DNA from: Bacteroidia bacterium | GTDB taxonomy: Bacteria; Bacteroidota; Bacteroidia; SpSt-205 | DNA: 64,000 bases | Direction of reading: 5' to 3' | Assembly (NCBI GenBank): GCA_026414975.1 | Contig: JAOAHZ010000011.1 | Span: 30,518 to 94,517 of the forward strand | In this document: piece after piece, positions 1 through 9,199 of the stretch | Layout of the letters: each line of letters starts with the position of its first letter | Position numbering within the stretch: the first letter of the stretch is position 1 | The notes under the pieces: generated by a model | The model's database searches: none | What the model was told of the DNA's origin: nothing | The model's input: only the letters and a program-made list of their open reading frames with translations | Position numbers and translations under genes: made by a program

Positions 1-1
1 C

Positions 2-1198
2 AATCATGCTGTGAGTACCCTCTGGGAGCCTGGCTCTACTTTCAAAGTAGCTACGGCTGCTGCATTGTTAGAAGCCCGCGCCGTGGAAGCCCATCAGCGC
101 TTCGTGGTCCCAGCCAGCCTCACTGTAGCCGACCGAACCCTCTCGGATGGCCACAGCGGTGAGGTTATGAGCTTCTCTGAAGCCTTAGCTCGTTCCAGTA
201 ATGTAGCGTTTGCCAGCTTATGTTACAAAGCGTTCGGCTCTAAGCCAGAACAGTTTTACGGATATCTGGAACGGTTCAAGCTGTTAGAAAAATCGGGAGT
301 TTCGCTTTACTCTGAACCTCGTCCGGCCTATATTCCGCTGCGCAGCCCGCACTTCAATGCGACTACCCTACCTTGGATGGCTATTGGGTACAACATCCGA
401 TTGACCCCTCTCCAGCTACTGACTTTTTACAATGCCATAGCGAACGATGGGCTTTGGCTTGCTCCCCGTTTAGTGCGTGAGATACGGTATCCTGATGGCA
501 GGCGTGAGGCTCCTACGCTACCCCCTTCTGAACGCATCATGAGTCCAAGCACCGCTCAGACCCTGCGCCGGCTCATGCGAGAAGTCGTAGAAAAAGGAAC
601 GGCTCGGGGCATCGCTACGCCCCTCTACTCTATCGCAGGCAAAACTGGCACCGCAAAGAAGGTAGAACGAGGGACTTATGTGAATCGGTATCGAGCTTCA
701 TTCGTAGGATTCTTCCCAGCGGAGCGTCCCCGCTACTCTTGTATCGTCGTCATAGATGACCCGCAGAAGGGCTCAATCTACGGCGGAGAGGTGGCCGCGC
801 CAGTGTTTCGGGAGATTGCAGATGCGGTGGTCTTTCGGGATTTAGGGGTAGCTCCTCGCTCCGTAGAACCGTTACCCGATAGACAGCTGCCCAGCTTACC
901 CGTAGTCGTACAACACCGCACGATCCAGTTATACAATGCGCTAAGCATATCTACGCCTGATCGGCCTAAGACACCTATAGTACGCACCCGCCCCACTCCC
1001 CACTTTGTACAATTCTTGCCTCACACCGCTCCTCTACCCGAAAGAGTCATAGGCATGAGCCTGCGCAGCGCCGTGACCGAGCTTGAAGCAGCAGGCTACC
1101 AAGTGTATTGGCATGGAACTGGACCTTTCGTCTCACGCATAGAGATGCGCCCAGGGAAGGAAGTCCTATTAGAACTGGGGTATGAAGCGCCTTTCTGA
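2..1198 (+). CDS. ftsI: Peptidoglycan transpeptidase FtsI/PBP (5' end outside window)
   Basis: Class B penicillin-binding protein that cross-links septal peptidoglycan in the periplasm. The reading frame is open to the window edge, so the N-terminal membrane anchor and dimerisation domain are missing. The part present begins at the active-site SxxK motif (EPGSTFK, nucleophile Ser at bases 35-37). An SSN motif (SxN) follows near base 195 and KTGT near base 641, which completes the transpeptidase triad. The C-terminus (last ~55 residues, from LPERVIGMSLRSAV) looks like one PASTA domain, as in FtsI of Bacteroidota and Gram-positives. murE starts inside its last codons (17-bp overlap), so this is the head of the visible wall-synthesis operon. 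The ftsI name rests on the murE-mraY-murD context. Confidence 0.93.
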   Translation, partial: NHAVSTLWEPGSTFKVATAAALLEARAVEAHQRFVVPASLTVADRTLSDGHSGEVMSFSEALARSSNVAFASLCYKAFGSKPEQFYGYLERFKLLEKSGVSLYSEPRPAYIPLRSPHFNATTLPWMAIGYNIRLTPLQLLTFYNAIANDGLWLAPRLVREIRYPDGRREAPTLPPSERIMSPSTAQTLRRLMREVVEKGTARGIATPLYSIAGKTGTAKKVERGTYVNRYRASFVGFFPAERPRYSCIVVIDDPQKGSIYGGEVAAPVFREIADAVVFRDLGVAPRSVEPLPDRQLPSLPVVVQHRTIQLYNALSISTPDRPKTPIVRTRPTPHFVQFLPHTAPLPERVIGMSLRSAVTELEAAGYQVYWHGTGPFVSRIEMRPGKEVLLELGYEAPF

Positions 1199-2723
1199 AC
1201 TCATTGCTGGACTAAAAGGGGTAAGGGTCGGCTGCGGCTCCACAGACTTACTCATAACTCAGCTTACAGCCGATAGTCGCACAGTACAGCCAGGCGCTCT
1301 CTTCGTAGCTTGGAAGGGGCGACAAACAGACGGACATCGGTTTATCCCGGAGGCGATTGAGCGGGGAGCCGTGGCTATCCTCGCTGAAAGTGCCGTAGAG
1401 GTGCCCTCATCCGTTACCCTCCTCCTCTCCCCGCATGCGCGTGAGTCGTATGCTTATTTATCTGCGGCGTGGTTTGACTATCCTGCACGCCAGCTTCGTA
1501 TCGTAGGCATCACGGGTACCAATGGCAAAAGCTCCACAGCTTACTACCTCTACCAACTTCTGCGAGGCTTGGGCTATCGGACAGGGCTAATAGGCACAGT
1601 CTTCTGCTTAGCTGAGACCGAGACTCTTCCAGCCACCCTCACGACGCCAGATAGTTACGAGCTGCACCGACTACTCCGCTATTTCGTTGAACGGGGCATC
1701 ACCCATGTGGCGATGGAAGTGAGCTCTATTGCGTTGGATCAGCGTCGGTCGGCGGGCATAGACTTCGCTGGAGCGGTTTTTACCAATCTCAGCCACGATC
1801 ATCTGGACTATCATGGGACCTTTACCGCATATAGAGACGCAAAGAAGCGGCTTTTCGATGGGCTTTCACCGAGCTCATTCGCTCTGACTAATGCGGATGA
1901 CAAGCACGGACTCTTCATGCTTCAAAATACGGCTGCTCAGCGCTATTGCTACACCGTAGAGGGACGAGAAGACTTTGGATTGCGCCTGAGAGCCTTGGGA
2001 TTGTGGGGCATAGAGTACGACCTCATCTTACGCTATGGAGAGGTAAGGCCGAAATCTACAGACGTGCCCTTGGTCATGGAAGACATAGGCCCACTGAGTG
2101 CGCCGCTTTTAGGACGATTTCAAGCCTATAATCTGCTGGCAGCTATAGCGAGTGCCTTCTTGTTGGAAGCTAAGGGAGATAGGATAGCTCTAAGGGAGCA
2201 ATGGATGGAGCTGGGACGATTATCTACTTTACTTCAGACCTTGCCGGGGCGCTTGGAGCCCATAGCCTTACCCGAAGGGCGCATGGGCTTGGTAGATTAC
2301 GCTCACACACCCGATGCTGTGGAGCAAGTGCTACGAACTTTGAGGCCTCTCGTTCCAGAGGGCGGCAAACTCTTCGTAGTGCTGGGGGCAGGGGGAGACC
2401 GAGACTCGTCTAAACGAGCCCCTATGGCTAGTGCAGCCGCTCGCTTGGCGGACGTAGCTATCTTCACCAGCGATAACCCACGCAGCGAAGACCCTCTCGC
2501 CATTCTGCGGGACATGCAGTCAGGGGTCCCCCCTACGCTGACTTCTAAAGTCCTTACCATACCTGATAGAGCCGAAGCCATTCGAGCTGCCGTTCAGCTT
2601 TCTCCGCCTCATAGCCTTATCGCAGTATTAGGCAAAGGACACGAGACCTATCAGGAAATCCAAGGCGTCCGATACCCTTTCAGCGACCGACAAGTTCTCC
2701 AATCACTGGCCTATGCTGAGTGA
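1182..2723 (+). CDS. murE: UDP-MurNAc-tripeptide synthetase (meso-DAP adding)
   Basis: Cytoplasmic Mur ligase that adds the third amino acid to UDP-MurNAc-L-Ala-D-Glu using ATP. It has 513 residues, normal for MurE. The ATP-binding loop TGTNGKSS is at residues 111-118. The carbamylated-lysine and central-domain region follows, and the C-terminal domain holds DNPR at residues 431-434, the signature that selects meso-diaminopimelate over lysine. The DAP choice agrees with dapF at 41.5-42.3 kb. The ATG lies inside the end of ftsI, and the stop overlaps the mraY start by 11 bp, so translation is probably coupled. Confidence 0.96.
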   Translation: MKRLSELIAGLKGVRVGCGSTDLLITQLTADSRTVQPGALFVAWKGRQTDGHRFIPEAIERGAVAILAESAVEVPSSVTLLLSPHARESYAYLSAAWFDYPARQLRIVGITGTNGKSSTAYYLYQLLRGLGYRTGLIGTVFCLAETETLPATLTTPDSYELHRLLRYFVERGITHVAMEVSSIALDQRRSAGIDFAGAVFTNLSHDHLDYHGTFTAYRDAKKRLFDGLSPSSFALTNADDKHGLFMLQNTAAQRYCYTVEGREDFGLRLRALGLWGIEYDLILRYGEVRPKSTDVPLVMEDIGPLSAPLLGRFQAYNLLAAIASAFLLEAKGDRIALREQWMELGRLSTLLQTLPGRLEPIALPEGRMGLVDYAHTPDAVEQVLRTLRPLVPEGGKLFVVLGAGGDRDSSKRAPMASAAARLADVAIFTSDNPRSEDPLAILRDMQSGVPPTLTSKVLTIPDRAEAIRAAVQLSPPHSLIAVLGKGHETYQEIQGVRYPFSDRQVLQSLAYAE

Positions 2724-4122
2724 GTTTATGCGATGGTTAGATGAGACATGGATGATACCCGGGATGGGCTTAGCTCAATACATCAGCTTTCGGACGCTCA
2801 TGGCTGCCTTTACAGCAGGGGCTGTAGGGCTATGGATGGGTCCTATCCTGATTCGCTGGCTACGACGAAACGCTTTGGGAGAAACGATCCGCTCAGAAGG
2901 ACCCACCACCCATGCAAGCAAAAAGGGAACTCCCACGATGGGCGGGCTGCTTATCTTATTCAGCTTAGCGGCGGGGGCGCTTTTATGGGGCGAACTGAGC
3001 AGCGCTTATCTCTGGGCCCTCTTAGGTTTAGCGCTTTGGCTGGGAACCATCGGTTTCTTGGATGACTGGCTCAAACGCACCCGCAATAAAAAGGGCCTTT
3101 CCCCTCGGCTCAAGCTTTTAGGTCAGATGGGAGGGGCGATTTGGCTGACTGTGCTAATGCTCTTGGAGCCGAGCTTTCATAGCACACGAGAGCGAGTGCG
3201 GGCTGATGGCTATATTCGGCTCTCCCCGCTTTTGGCCGAAGTAGGATTCCGCCGAGGAGATAGACTCTTAGCTGTGGACGGCCTGTCTTTTAGCTGGCGA
3301 GAATGGCGATTTCGACCCACTACCCCTGAGGGCACGCCTCCTCTCACCTATATCATTCAGCGTCAAACCGATACAGTCCATCTTGCCGTCCCTTCTGATA
3401 AGGCCTCGGCCGTCGCAGGCGAACTCTTCGGACAGGCCCAGCCTGAGACGGTCTTCCTAACCAACCTACCCCTGGTGAAAAATCAGCTTATCGCTTATGG
3501 TGAAATAGGTAAGTGGCAAGCTCCCCTCTGGCTGCGCGCCTTAGTGTATGGGCTTATCGTCCTTTTTATTCTCACTGCAACAAGCAATGCCTTCAACCTA
3601 ACGGATGGATTAGACGGATTGGCGGTAGGCGTGGGAACCGTAGCGTTTGTAAGTTTAGCCAGCTTTGCATACTTCTCCAGCAATCGGATCTGGGCGGATT
3701 ACTTCAAGATTCTTTACCTACCTCATGCTGCCGAAGTTACTGTATTTGCCGGGGCAGTAGTGGGAGCTTGCATCGCTTTTCTGTGGTACAATGCCTACCC
3801 AGCTCAAGTATTCATGGGGGACACAGGGAGCCTCATGTTAGGAGGACTGATTGGAGCCATGGCCCTCATGGTGAAAAAAGAACTGCTTCTTCCTCTCATA
3901 GCTGGTATTCCATTCGCCGAAACCTTGTCGGTAATGATCCAAGTGGCTTATTTCCGCTACACCAAACGCAAGTACGGTGAGGGACGAAGGATTTTCCGCA
4001 TGTCTCCTCTTCACCACCATTTTGAGCTATGCGGCTGGCACGAAGTCAAGGTGGTAACCCGTTTTTGGATCATCGCTTTGATTCTGAATGCCTTAGCCTT
4101 CATAACGCTCAAGCTGCGATGA
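2713..4122 (+). CDS. mraY: Phospho-MurNAc-pentapeptide transferase MraY with PDZ-like insert
   Basis: Integral membrane enzyme making lipid I from UDP-MurNAc-pentapeptide and undecaprenyl phosphate. The family core is intact: KKGTPTMGG (70-78), the DD pair in LDDWLK (116-121), NLTDGLDGLA (295-304), GDTGS (369-373) and HHHFE (434-438). The protein has 469 residues against ~360 in E. coli. The extra length lies between TM4 (~141-152) and TM5 (~273-289), a periplasmic loop. Bacteroidota MraY proteins often carry a loop here ending in a motif like LPLVKNQLIAY, which is seen at ~253-262. The part before it (166-228) resembles a PDZ domain, with VGFRRGDRLLAVDG as the typical GLxxGDxIxxVNG turn. The PDZ reading is my inference. 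Stop and murD start overlap as ATGA. Confidence 0.95.
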   Translation: MLSEFMRWLDETWMIPGMGLAQYISFRTLMAAFTAGAVGLWMGPILIRWLRRNALGETIRSEGPTTHASKKGTPTMGGLLILFSLAAGALLWGELSSAYLWALLGLALWLGTIGFLDDWLKRTRNKKGLSPRLKLLGQMGGAIWLTVLMLLEPSFHSTRERVRADGYIRLSPLLAEVGFRRGDRLLAVDGLSFSWREWRFRPTTPEGTPPLTYIIQRQTDTVHLAVPSDKASAVAGELFGQAQPETVFLTNLPLVKNQLIAYGEIGKWQAPLWLRALVYGLIVLFILTATSNAFNLTDGLDGLAVGVGTVAFVSLASFAYFSSNRIWADYFKILYLPHAAEVTVFAGAVVGACIAFLWYNAYPAQVFMGDTGSLMLGGLIGAMALMVKKELLLPLIAGIPFAETLSVMIQVAYFRYTKRKYGEGRRIFRMSPLHHHFELCGWHEVKVVTRFWIIALILNALAFITLKLR

Positions 4123-5498
4123 GTCAGCGCATCGGGATTTGGGGTTTGGGGGAAAGTGGGGTAGGAGCAGCTCTCTTAGCCCAGCGCTGGGGGTATGAGA
4201 CTCTCCTGGTGGCAGACAAACCCCCAAGCTCGCTCCATGCTCAACGGCTCCAAGAAGCAGGCCTCACTTGGCATATAGCAGAGGACCCAACTCCTCTACT
4301 GAAAGAAGCTGACTTAGTCGTGCGCAGTCCCGGCATTCGACCAGATACCCCTGCCCTCCACCAGCTAATCGCATCGGGTGTGCCAGTCGTATCAGACTTA
4401 GAGTGGGGATGGCGTCATTTTCCTAAATCATCCCAACTATGGCTCGTTACGGGTTCTGCTGGCAAAACCACGACCACTACCCTTTTAGCCCATCTCATAC
4501 GAACCGCTGGACGACGCGCCATCGCCTGCGGTAATATCGGCTATAGCTTTTGTCTCGCTCTCTGTGAAGACAAGCCCTATGCGTACTACGTCGTAGAAGC
4601 GAGTTCTTTCCAGCTTTGGGACACTTATTCACTGATACCCAACCTTTTCGTGATCACGAGCTTAGTCCGCAATCACATAGATTGGCATGGCAGCTTGGAG
4701 GCTTACGCCCACGCTAAGCTCCACATTTTAGGACGGCTGCCCAGCGAGACCCATCTCATTTACGCTGCCGATAGCGAGCTACTCGTGGAGAAACTGCGGC
4801 TTTATCCTACACATGCCCAGTCTTGGCGCTTCGCTGTGGCACCCAGCGAGGGCATACACGCATGGATAGAAGGAAACAAACTCATATGCGATATGAAAGT
4901 AGGCGATGATGCAGACCGATGGGAAGTGTCGTATGAAGCGACCCCGCTTCAAGAGCTTCCTAAAAGAAAGAACGCCTTAGCGGCAGCTATTGCCGGACGA
5001 TTGGCGGGCCTACGGCGAGCTGACTTGCGACGCTCGTTTGAGACGATGGAAAAGATGCCCCACCGATTAGAGCAGGTGGCACTCATTGATGGAGTACTCT
5101 ATGTAAATGACTCCAAAGCTACTACGACCGACGCTGTATGGTATGCCCTTCAGAGCTTTGAGCGTCCTATCATCTGGATCGCCGGCGGCGTAGACAAGGG
5201 TAACGATTGGGGAGAAATCCTGGATATCGTTCGGGCTCGTGTAAGGGCTTTGGTTCTGATTGGAACCAATCCTGAGCCGATTTACCGGGCCTTTTGCGAC
5301 ACAGTGCCAGTAATAGAGCGAGCCGGCTCTATGAGAGAAGCCGTGGAGAAAGCCCACAAGTTAGCTCGCCCCGATGAAGTCGTACTCTTATCGCCCGGAT
5401 GTGCGAGCTTTGACTGGTTCAGCAGTTATGAAGAACGGGGCAACGCTTTCCGAGAAGCGGTCTCTCAGCTCAAAAGTGAAAAGGCGCAATCCGTTTAG
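4119..5498 (+). CDS. murD: UDP-MurNAc-L-alanine:D-glutamate ligase
   Basis: Cytoplasmic Mur ligase that adds D-glutamate to UDP-MurNAc-L-Ala. I take the ATG at 4119 because it overlaps the mraY stop and gives MSQRIGIWGLGESG, the usual MurD Rossmann start; an earlier in-frame start at 4029 would read through the mraY end. It has 459 residues, normal size. The P-loop at 111-118 reads TGSAGKTT, with alanine where Mur ligases nearly always have asparagine. The central-domain motif EASSFQL and the C-terminal ligand domain (VNDSKATTTDA, then LSPGCASFDWF) are typical. The order mraY-murD is normal, but ftsW, murG and murC do not follow. Confidence 0.95.
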   Translation: MSQRIGIWGLGESGVGAALLAQRWGYETLLVADKPPSSLHAQRLQEAGLTWHIAEDPTPLLKEADLVVRSPGIRPDTPALHQLIASGVPVVSDLEWGWRHFPKSSQLWLVTGSAGKTTTTTLLAHLIRTAGRRAIACGNIGYSFCLALCEDKPYAYYVVEASSFQLWDTYSLIPNLFVITSLVRNHIDWHGSLEAYAHAKLHILGRLPSETHLIYAADSELLVEKLRLYPTHAQSWRFAVAPSEGIHAWIEGNKLICDMKVGDDADRWEVSYEATPLQELPKRKNALAAAIAGRLAGLRRADLRRSFETMEKMPHRLEQVALIDGVLYVNDSKATTTDAVWYALQSFERPIIWIAGGVDKGNDWGEILDIVRARVRALVLIGTNPEPIYRAFCDTVPVIERAGSMREAVEKAHKLARPDEVVLLSPGCASFDWFSSYEERGNAFREAVSQLKSEKAQSV

Positions 5499-6186
5499 GT
5501 TGGGGCTGAGACGCCTGCGCAAACCTACCCCGAAGGCTATCTATCGCTTCAGGCGACGCGTAAAGCGACTGCGAGTTTATCTGGAGCTTTATACATTCCC
5601 GAGCGAGGCGCCTCATAGTCCTGCTTTGAGTCGACTATTTCGCCGGGCCGGCAAGCTCCGTCAAGCTTACTTACATGAGGAGTGGGTACGGCTTCATGCA
5701 CCCGAATGGAGAAAAGCCGTGAAGAAGGAAATCCGCTATCGCAAGCGCCGCTTTAGCAAGCTATACCGAAAGTCAGTAGAGGATATTCGGGGGGTGCTGG
5801 CGGAGTGGCGAAAACGCTTCCCGCCCCCTTGGAAGGAAAAGGAAAGCTTAGTGATGTGGGAAAAGCAAGGCCAAAGCTGGATTCAGGTCCATAAGGCAAC
5901 TCTCAGACAATTCCCCTCTCCACCCTACACGACCAAGCAGCTTCATGAACTGCGTACGCTTATACGGAAGTGGGAGTTAGCGACGGTATGGGTAGACCTT
6001 CTAGAACGGCCTCCTGCCGAGCTTTCTACGCTTTTGGGAGAAGCCCGAGACCTCTATCTCCTTCAAAAGTGGCTTACTCAAAAGGGTTCCAAAAAGCCAC
6101 TTCTAGACTCCATTCGTCATGAGCTGCTTCGAAAAGAATCTCAAGCTATCGCTCTGTGGCAAAGCTGGCGAGCTTCCTTGGGTTAA
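5476..6186 (+). CDS. CHAD-domain-like protein
   Basis: Very basic alpha-helical protein of about 236 residues. Two regions match the CHAD (conserved histidine alpha-helical domain) pattern: an N-terminal helix YRFRRRVKRLRVYLELY, and a C-terminal half with LHELRTLIRKWELA followed by LGEARDLYLLQKWL. CHAD proteins are known to bind polyphosphate through basic surfaces; whether this one does is inference. The first repeat has Tyr/Arg where a His is usual. I chose the GTG at 5476, which overlaps the murD end by 23 bp; ATG 5428, deeper inside murD, is possible. No partner such as a CYTH or polyphosphate kinase gene is nearby. It is probably co-transcribed with the mur genes. Confidence 0.7.
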   Translation: MKRRNPFRLGLRRLRKPTPKAIYRFRRRVKRLRVYLELYTFPSEAPHSPALSRLFRRAGKLRQAYLHEEWVRLHAPEWRKAVKKEIRYRKRRFSKLYRKSVEDIRGVLAEWRKRFPPPWKEKESLVMWEKQGQSWIQVHKATLRQFPSPPYTTKQLHELRTLIRKWELATVWVDLLERPPAELSTLLGEARDLYLLQKWLTQKGSKKPLLDSIRHELLRKESQAIALWQSWRASLG

Positions 6187-9107
6187 TATGGGCTCAGGCC
6201 CTTCCTACATGGTGGGGGCCTGAGCACTTTCGCAGCCGTTCAGAGATAGCTCACTTTCAAGGTGCTCAAAACTGGGCCCGTCAATACGATCTGCTATACG
6301 AGCGACGCTGGCCTCTTCCTATCCCTTCTGCGCCTCCTTCCCCCATGGCTTCGCTATGGGAAAAACAAGCTCTTTTTGACCTTCTGCGCCAGAGCACACC
6401 GTACGAGCTGGAGCGCTACGCCGAGGCTGAGGCTCCGTCTTATCGGAGCACCCTGACTCGGTTTTACGCAGCCAAGTATGCCTTTCTCCTCAAGCGGTAT
6501 GAAGAGGCGCTGCAACACTTGGCGGGCCTCAATCCCAGCGACTTTCCTCCCGTGCTGCGGCAGGAGATGCAGTTCATAGAGGGCTATGCTGCTTACGCTA
6601 CGGGCGATAAGGGCAAAGCGCTTAATCGGCTACGCCCCTTAGCAGAAAAACTTGGACCTTTCCACGATGCGGCCAACTATTACTTAGGTCTAATCTTCTA
6701 CGAGCGAGGCGATTGGCGAAGTGCGGCGGGACACTTTGAGGCGGTCCAACTGAGAGCCCCCTATGCGCAGGAATCGTCTATTTGGTTAGCGTATGCTCTG
6801 GGTAAGATTCCCGACCTCCCTCGTTTGGCCCAGTGGGCCGAGCGCTGGCGCACCCAAAATCCCCCGCCCGCTCACGCCGAAACTCTATGGACCTTCGTTG
6901 TTGTAACGTTAGCTCAGGCTCAGCAATGCGAGTCGGCTGAGCGCTTTGCTGAACCCGTGGAGAATCACCCCATTGTACGGTTGCACTTAGGGGCTTGTGC
7001 TTACCGAAAAGGAGCCGATACCGAAGCTCTCCGATGGTGGGAGCCTCTTCTTAGCCGACAAGATAGCCTCGGCCAGTGGGGAAGGTATGGCTATGCCTCT
7101 ACCTTAGCCCGCTTAGGACGAAAAGAAGAAGCGTTGGGCGTTCTCACCCAAATCCCTGTTACATCCGCCCCCCCTGGACCCGCTGCGTTGTGGCTCATAG
7201 CTCAGTTAGCATGGGATCTCCGACTTTTAGAATCAGGGCGGCAAGCTCTTCTCTCCTATGTCAAACTCCCTGCGGTTCCGAAGCGGCTCACGGCTCTGAG
7301 CTATTTGGCCGAATTTTACGCCGCCGAAGGTAAGTACACTGAGGCAGTCCGCACTTTAGATACTCTCTCTGATCCGGTTCTCACTGAACCCAAGCAGCGC
7401 ATATGGCTTATAGCGGGCTTTCAGGAGCTTGCCGGCAGAAGGTACGCTGCGGCTGATAGCTGTTTTTCCCAAGCTGCCCGTATAGAGGGACCCCATACCG
7501 CTATGGCTCTTTTCTGGCGAGGTGAAGCGTTGTACCGTCAGGGGGAATTGCGTCAGGCTATACAAGCCTACCAGCGTTTTCTCCAATACCCCCGCCAACG
7601 GGAAAACCTCTACATCCATGAAGCGCGTTTAGCCATAGCTTGGTCCTACCTCCAACTCAACTTAGCCGAAGAGGCTCTACGCTATAGCGAACCTTTGCGT
7701 CGGGAGGGGGATTCTCGCATTCGCCCTTATGCGACATTCGTCTCGGCAGGCGCTTTTTATCTCAAAAAGCGCTATACCGATGCTCTTTCTTTGTACCGAG
7801 AGCTACTGAGATCGCCTTTGCCCCAGACCCAAGTGCGGTATCATTTAGCGCAAACCCTCATTCGCTTGGAGCGGTACGACGAGGCAGAAGCTATCCTCGC
7901 CGAAGTCTCCCCTACATCGGCAGGGGCTGATGCAGCCCTATACCTAAGAGCAGAACTGTGTGCGTTATGGCTCAATCGCCCTGCCTGCACCAAAGCAGCC
8001 GCCGAAGCTCTTCTGCGATATTTTCCCTCTTCCCCAAAAGTTCCCTTGGCCCAAGCTCGGCTGGGTTTGGCTCTGGCCGAGCTGGGCGACAAAGCAGGGG
8101 CCACTAACACGCTGCGTCGCACCTTGACGGAATACCCCACCTCCCCTGAAGCCGCCAAGTTGGCTTTGGACGGGCTGCGAGCCCTCCTACCTCCAGCCGA
8201 ATACGACGACCTCTACCAAGACCTATTGCAACACTTGCCTCCTGAGAGTGAAACCCGACTGAGCTTTGAACGGGATAGGCTGCGCCAACTTGCTGAAAGC
8301 GGACGCTGGGGCGCATTAGAAAGTGAAGCCGCTGGTATAGCCGCTCGATACCCCGCTCTGACGGGAGAGGCCTTGGCATGGCGGGCCCTCGCTGCAGAAA
8401 ACCTTCGTGATACAGCTCGGGCTCTCTCCTACTACCGAGAACTTACTAACTACCCTGAGCAGCGCAGTCAAGCCTGGGAAAAGCTCGCTCGCCTCTACGC
8501 TGACCAGAGAAACTTTTTGGAAGCTCTCAGGGCCCAGGACTCTTTCCTTCGGTATGTGCCTTATACCAGCTCTCTCAGAGTTCAGGCTCTCACTCAATGG
8601 GCTGACTTAGCGGCTCGCTTAGGTAAAGCCGATAGCGCTCGCCAGATTCTCATGCACCTGCTCTCCGATACCCTCCTCAACGCCTACTCTCAGCAAAGGC
8701 TTCTCCTTACAATAGGAGCCCTTTGGGAGCAGTCGGGTCGTCTTGATTCCGCCTTAGCCTACCTACGACAAGCCGTCTCTGGGGAGAAAAGCCCTCTCGC
8801 CGCCGAAGCTTTGTACCAACAGTCCCGCCTTCTCTACGCAGAGAAGCGCTACGATGAAGCCCGAGCGGCTATCTATCGTCTCCGCGATGAGCTACCCCAA
8901 TACTTGGAGGCGCGGGCGCGAGCTTACCTCATTCTGGCCCGAATTTTCATAGACGAAAACAAGTTCAAGTCGGCTCGCCAGCTTCTGGACAGTTTGATTG
9001 AGAATGCTCCCACAGAGGACATACGCCAAGAAGCTCAAAAGCTCAAAGAGAGCCTACCTTCCGAGCCTCCCCCTACCCCATCAAAATCCAAAAAGAAAAA
9101 ATCGTAA
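6156..9107 (+). CDS. Exported giant TPR protein
   Basis: A 983-residue protein built almost entirely of tetratricopeptide-like helical repeats. Repeats of the form ...A...LG....A...L...P are visible throughout (for example residues ~160-200, ~430-480, ~530-580, ~880-930). It starts with a short hydrophobic segment ending in AQ (MAKLASFLGLIWAQA), which looks like a signal peptide, and ends in a Lys/Ser tail. It is probably periplasmic or attached to the outer membrane as a scaffold; similar long TPR proteins are common in Bacteroidota and mostly uncharacterised. The GTG start lies inside the CHAD gene (31-bp overlap), so it belongs to the same transcript as the mur genes. A specific function cannot be given. 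Confidence 0.85.
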   Translation: MAKLASFLGLIWAQALPTWWGPEHFRSRSEIAHFQGAQNWARQYDLLYERRWPLPIPSAPPSPMASLWEKQALFDLLRQSTPYELERYAEAEAPSYRSTLTRFYAAKYAFLLKRYEEALQHLAGLNPSDFPPVLRQEMQFIEGYAAYATGDKGKALNRLRPLAEKLGPFHDAANYYLGLIFYERGDWRSAAGHFEAVQLRAPYAQESSIWLAYALGKIPDLPRLAQWAERWRTQNPPPAHAETLWTFVVVTLAQAQQCESAERFAEPVENHPIVRLHLGACAYRKGADTEALRWWEPLLSRQDSLGQWGRYGYASTLARLGRKEEALGVLTQIPVTSAPPGPAALWLIAQLAWDLRLLESGRQALLSYVKLPAVPKRLTALSYLAEFYAAEGKYTEAVRTLDTLSDPVLTEPKQRIWLIAGFQELAGRRYAAADSCFSQAARIEGPHTAMALFWRGEALYRQGELRQAIQAYQRFLQYPRQRENLYIHEARLAIAWSYLQLNLAEEALRYSEPLRREGDSRIRPYATFVSAGAFYLKKRYTDALSLYRELLRSPLPQTQVRYHLAQTLIRLERYDEAEAILAEVSPTSAGADAALYLRAELCALWLNRPACTKAAAEALLRYFPSSPKVPLAQARLGLALAELGDKAGATNTLRRTLTEYPTSPEAAKLALDGLRALLPPAEYDDLYQDLLQHLPPESETRLSFERDRLRQLAESGRWGALESEAAGIAARYPALTGEALAWRALAAENLRDTARALSYYRELTNYPEQRSQAWEKLARLYADQRNFLEALRAQDSFLRYVPYTSSLRVQALTQWADLAARLGKADSARQILMHLLSDTLLNAYSQQRLLLTIGALWEQSGRLDSALAYLRQAVSGEKSPLAAEALYQQSRLLYAEKRYDEARAAIYRLRDELPQYLEARARAYLILARIFIDENKFKSARQLLDSLIENAPTEDIRQEAQKLKESLPSEPPPTPSKSKKKKS

Positions 9108-9199
9108 GGCGATCCAGAGAGCTCCGTTAATCGCATCTGAGGGCTCACTAAGGAGAGAGAGGGCATGTCTGCCTTGGAAAAACCTGTATCTTCGCATGG

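Noticed and set aside
3513..3980. 155-codon open frame inside mraY in another frame
   Set aside because: It lies wholly within the conserved second half of mraY and shows no family resemblance.
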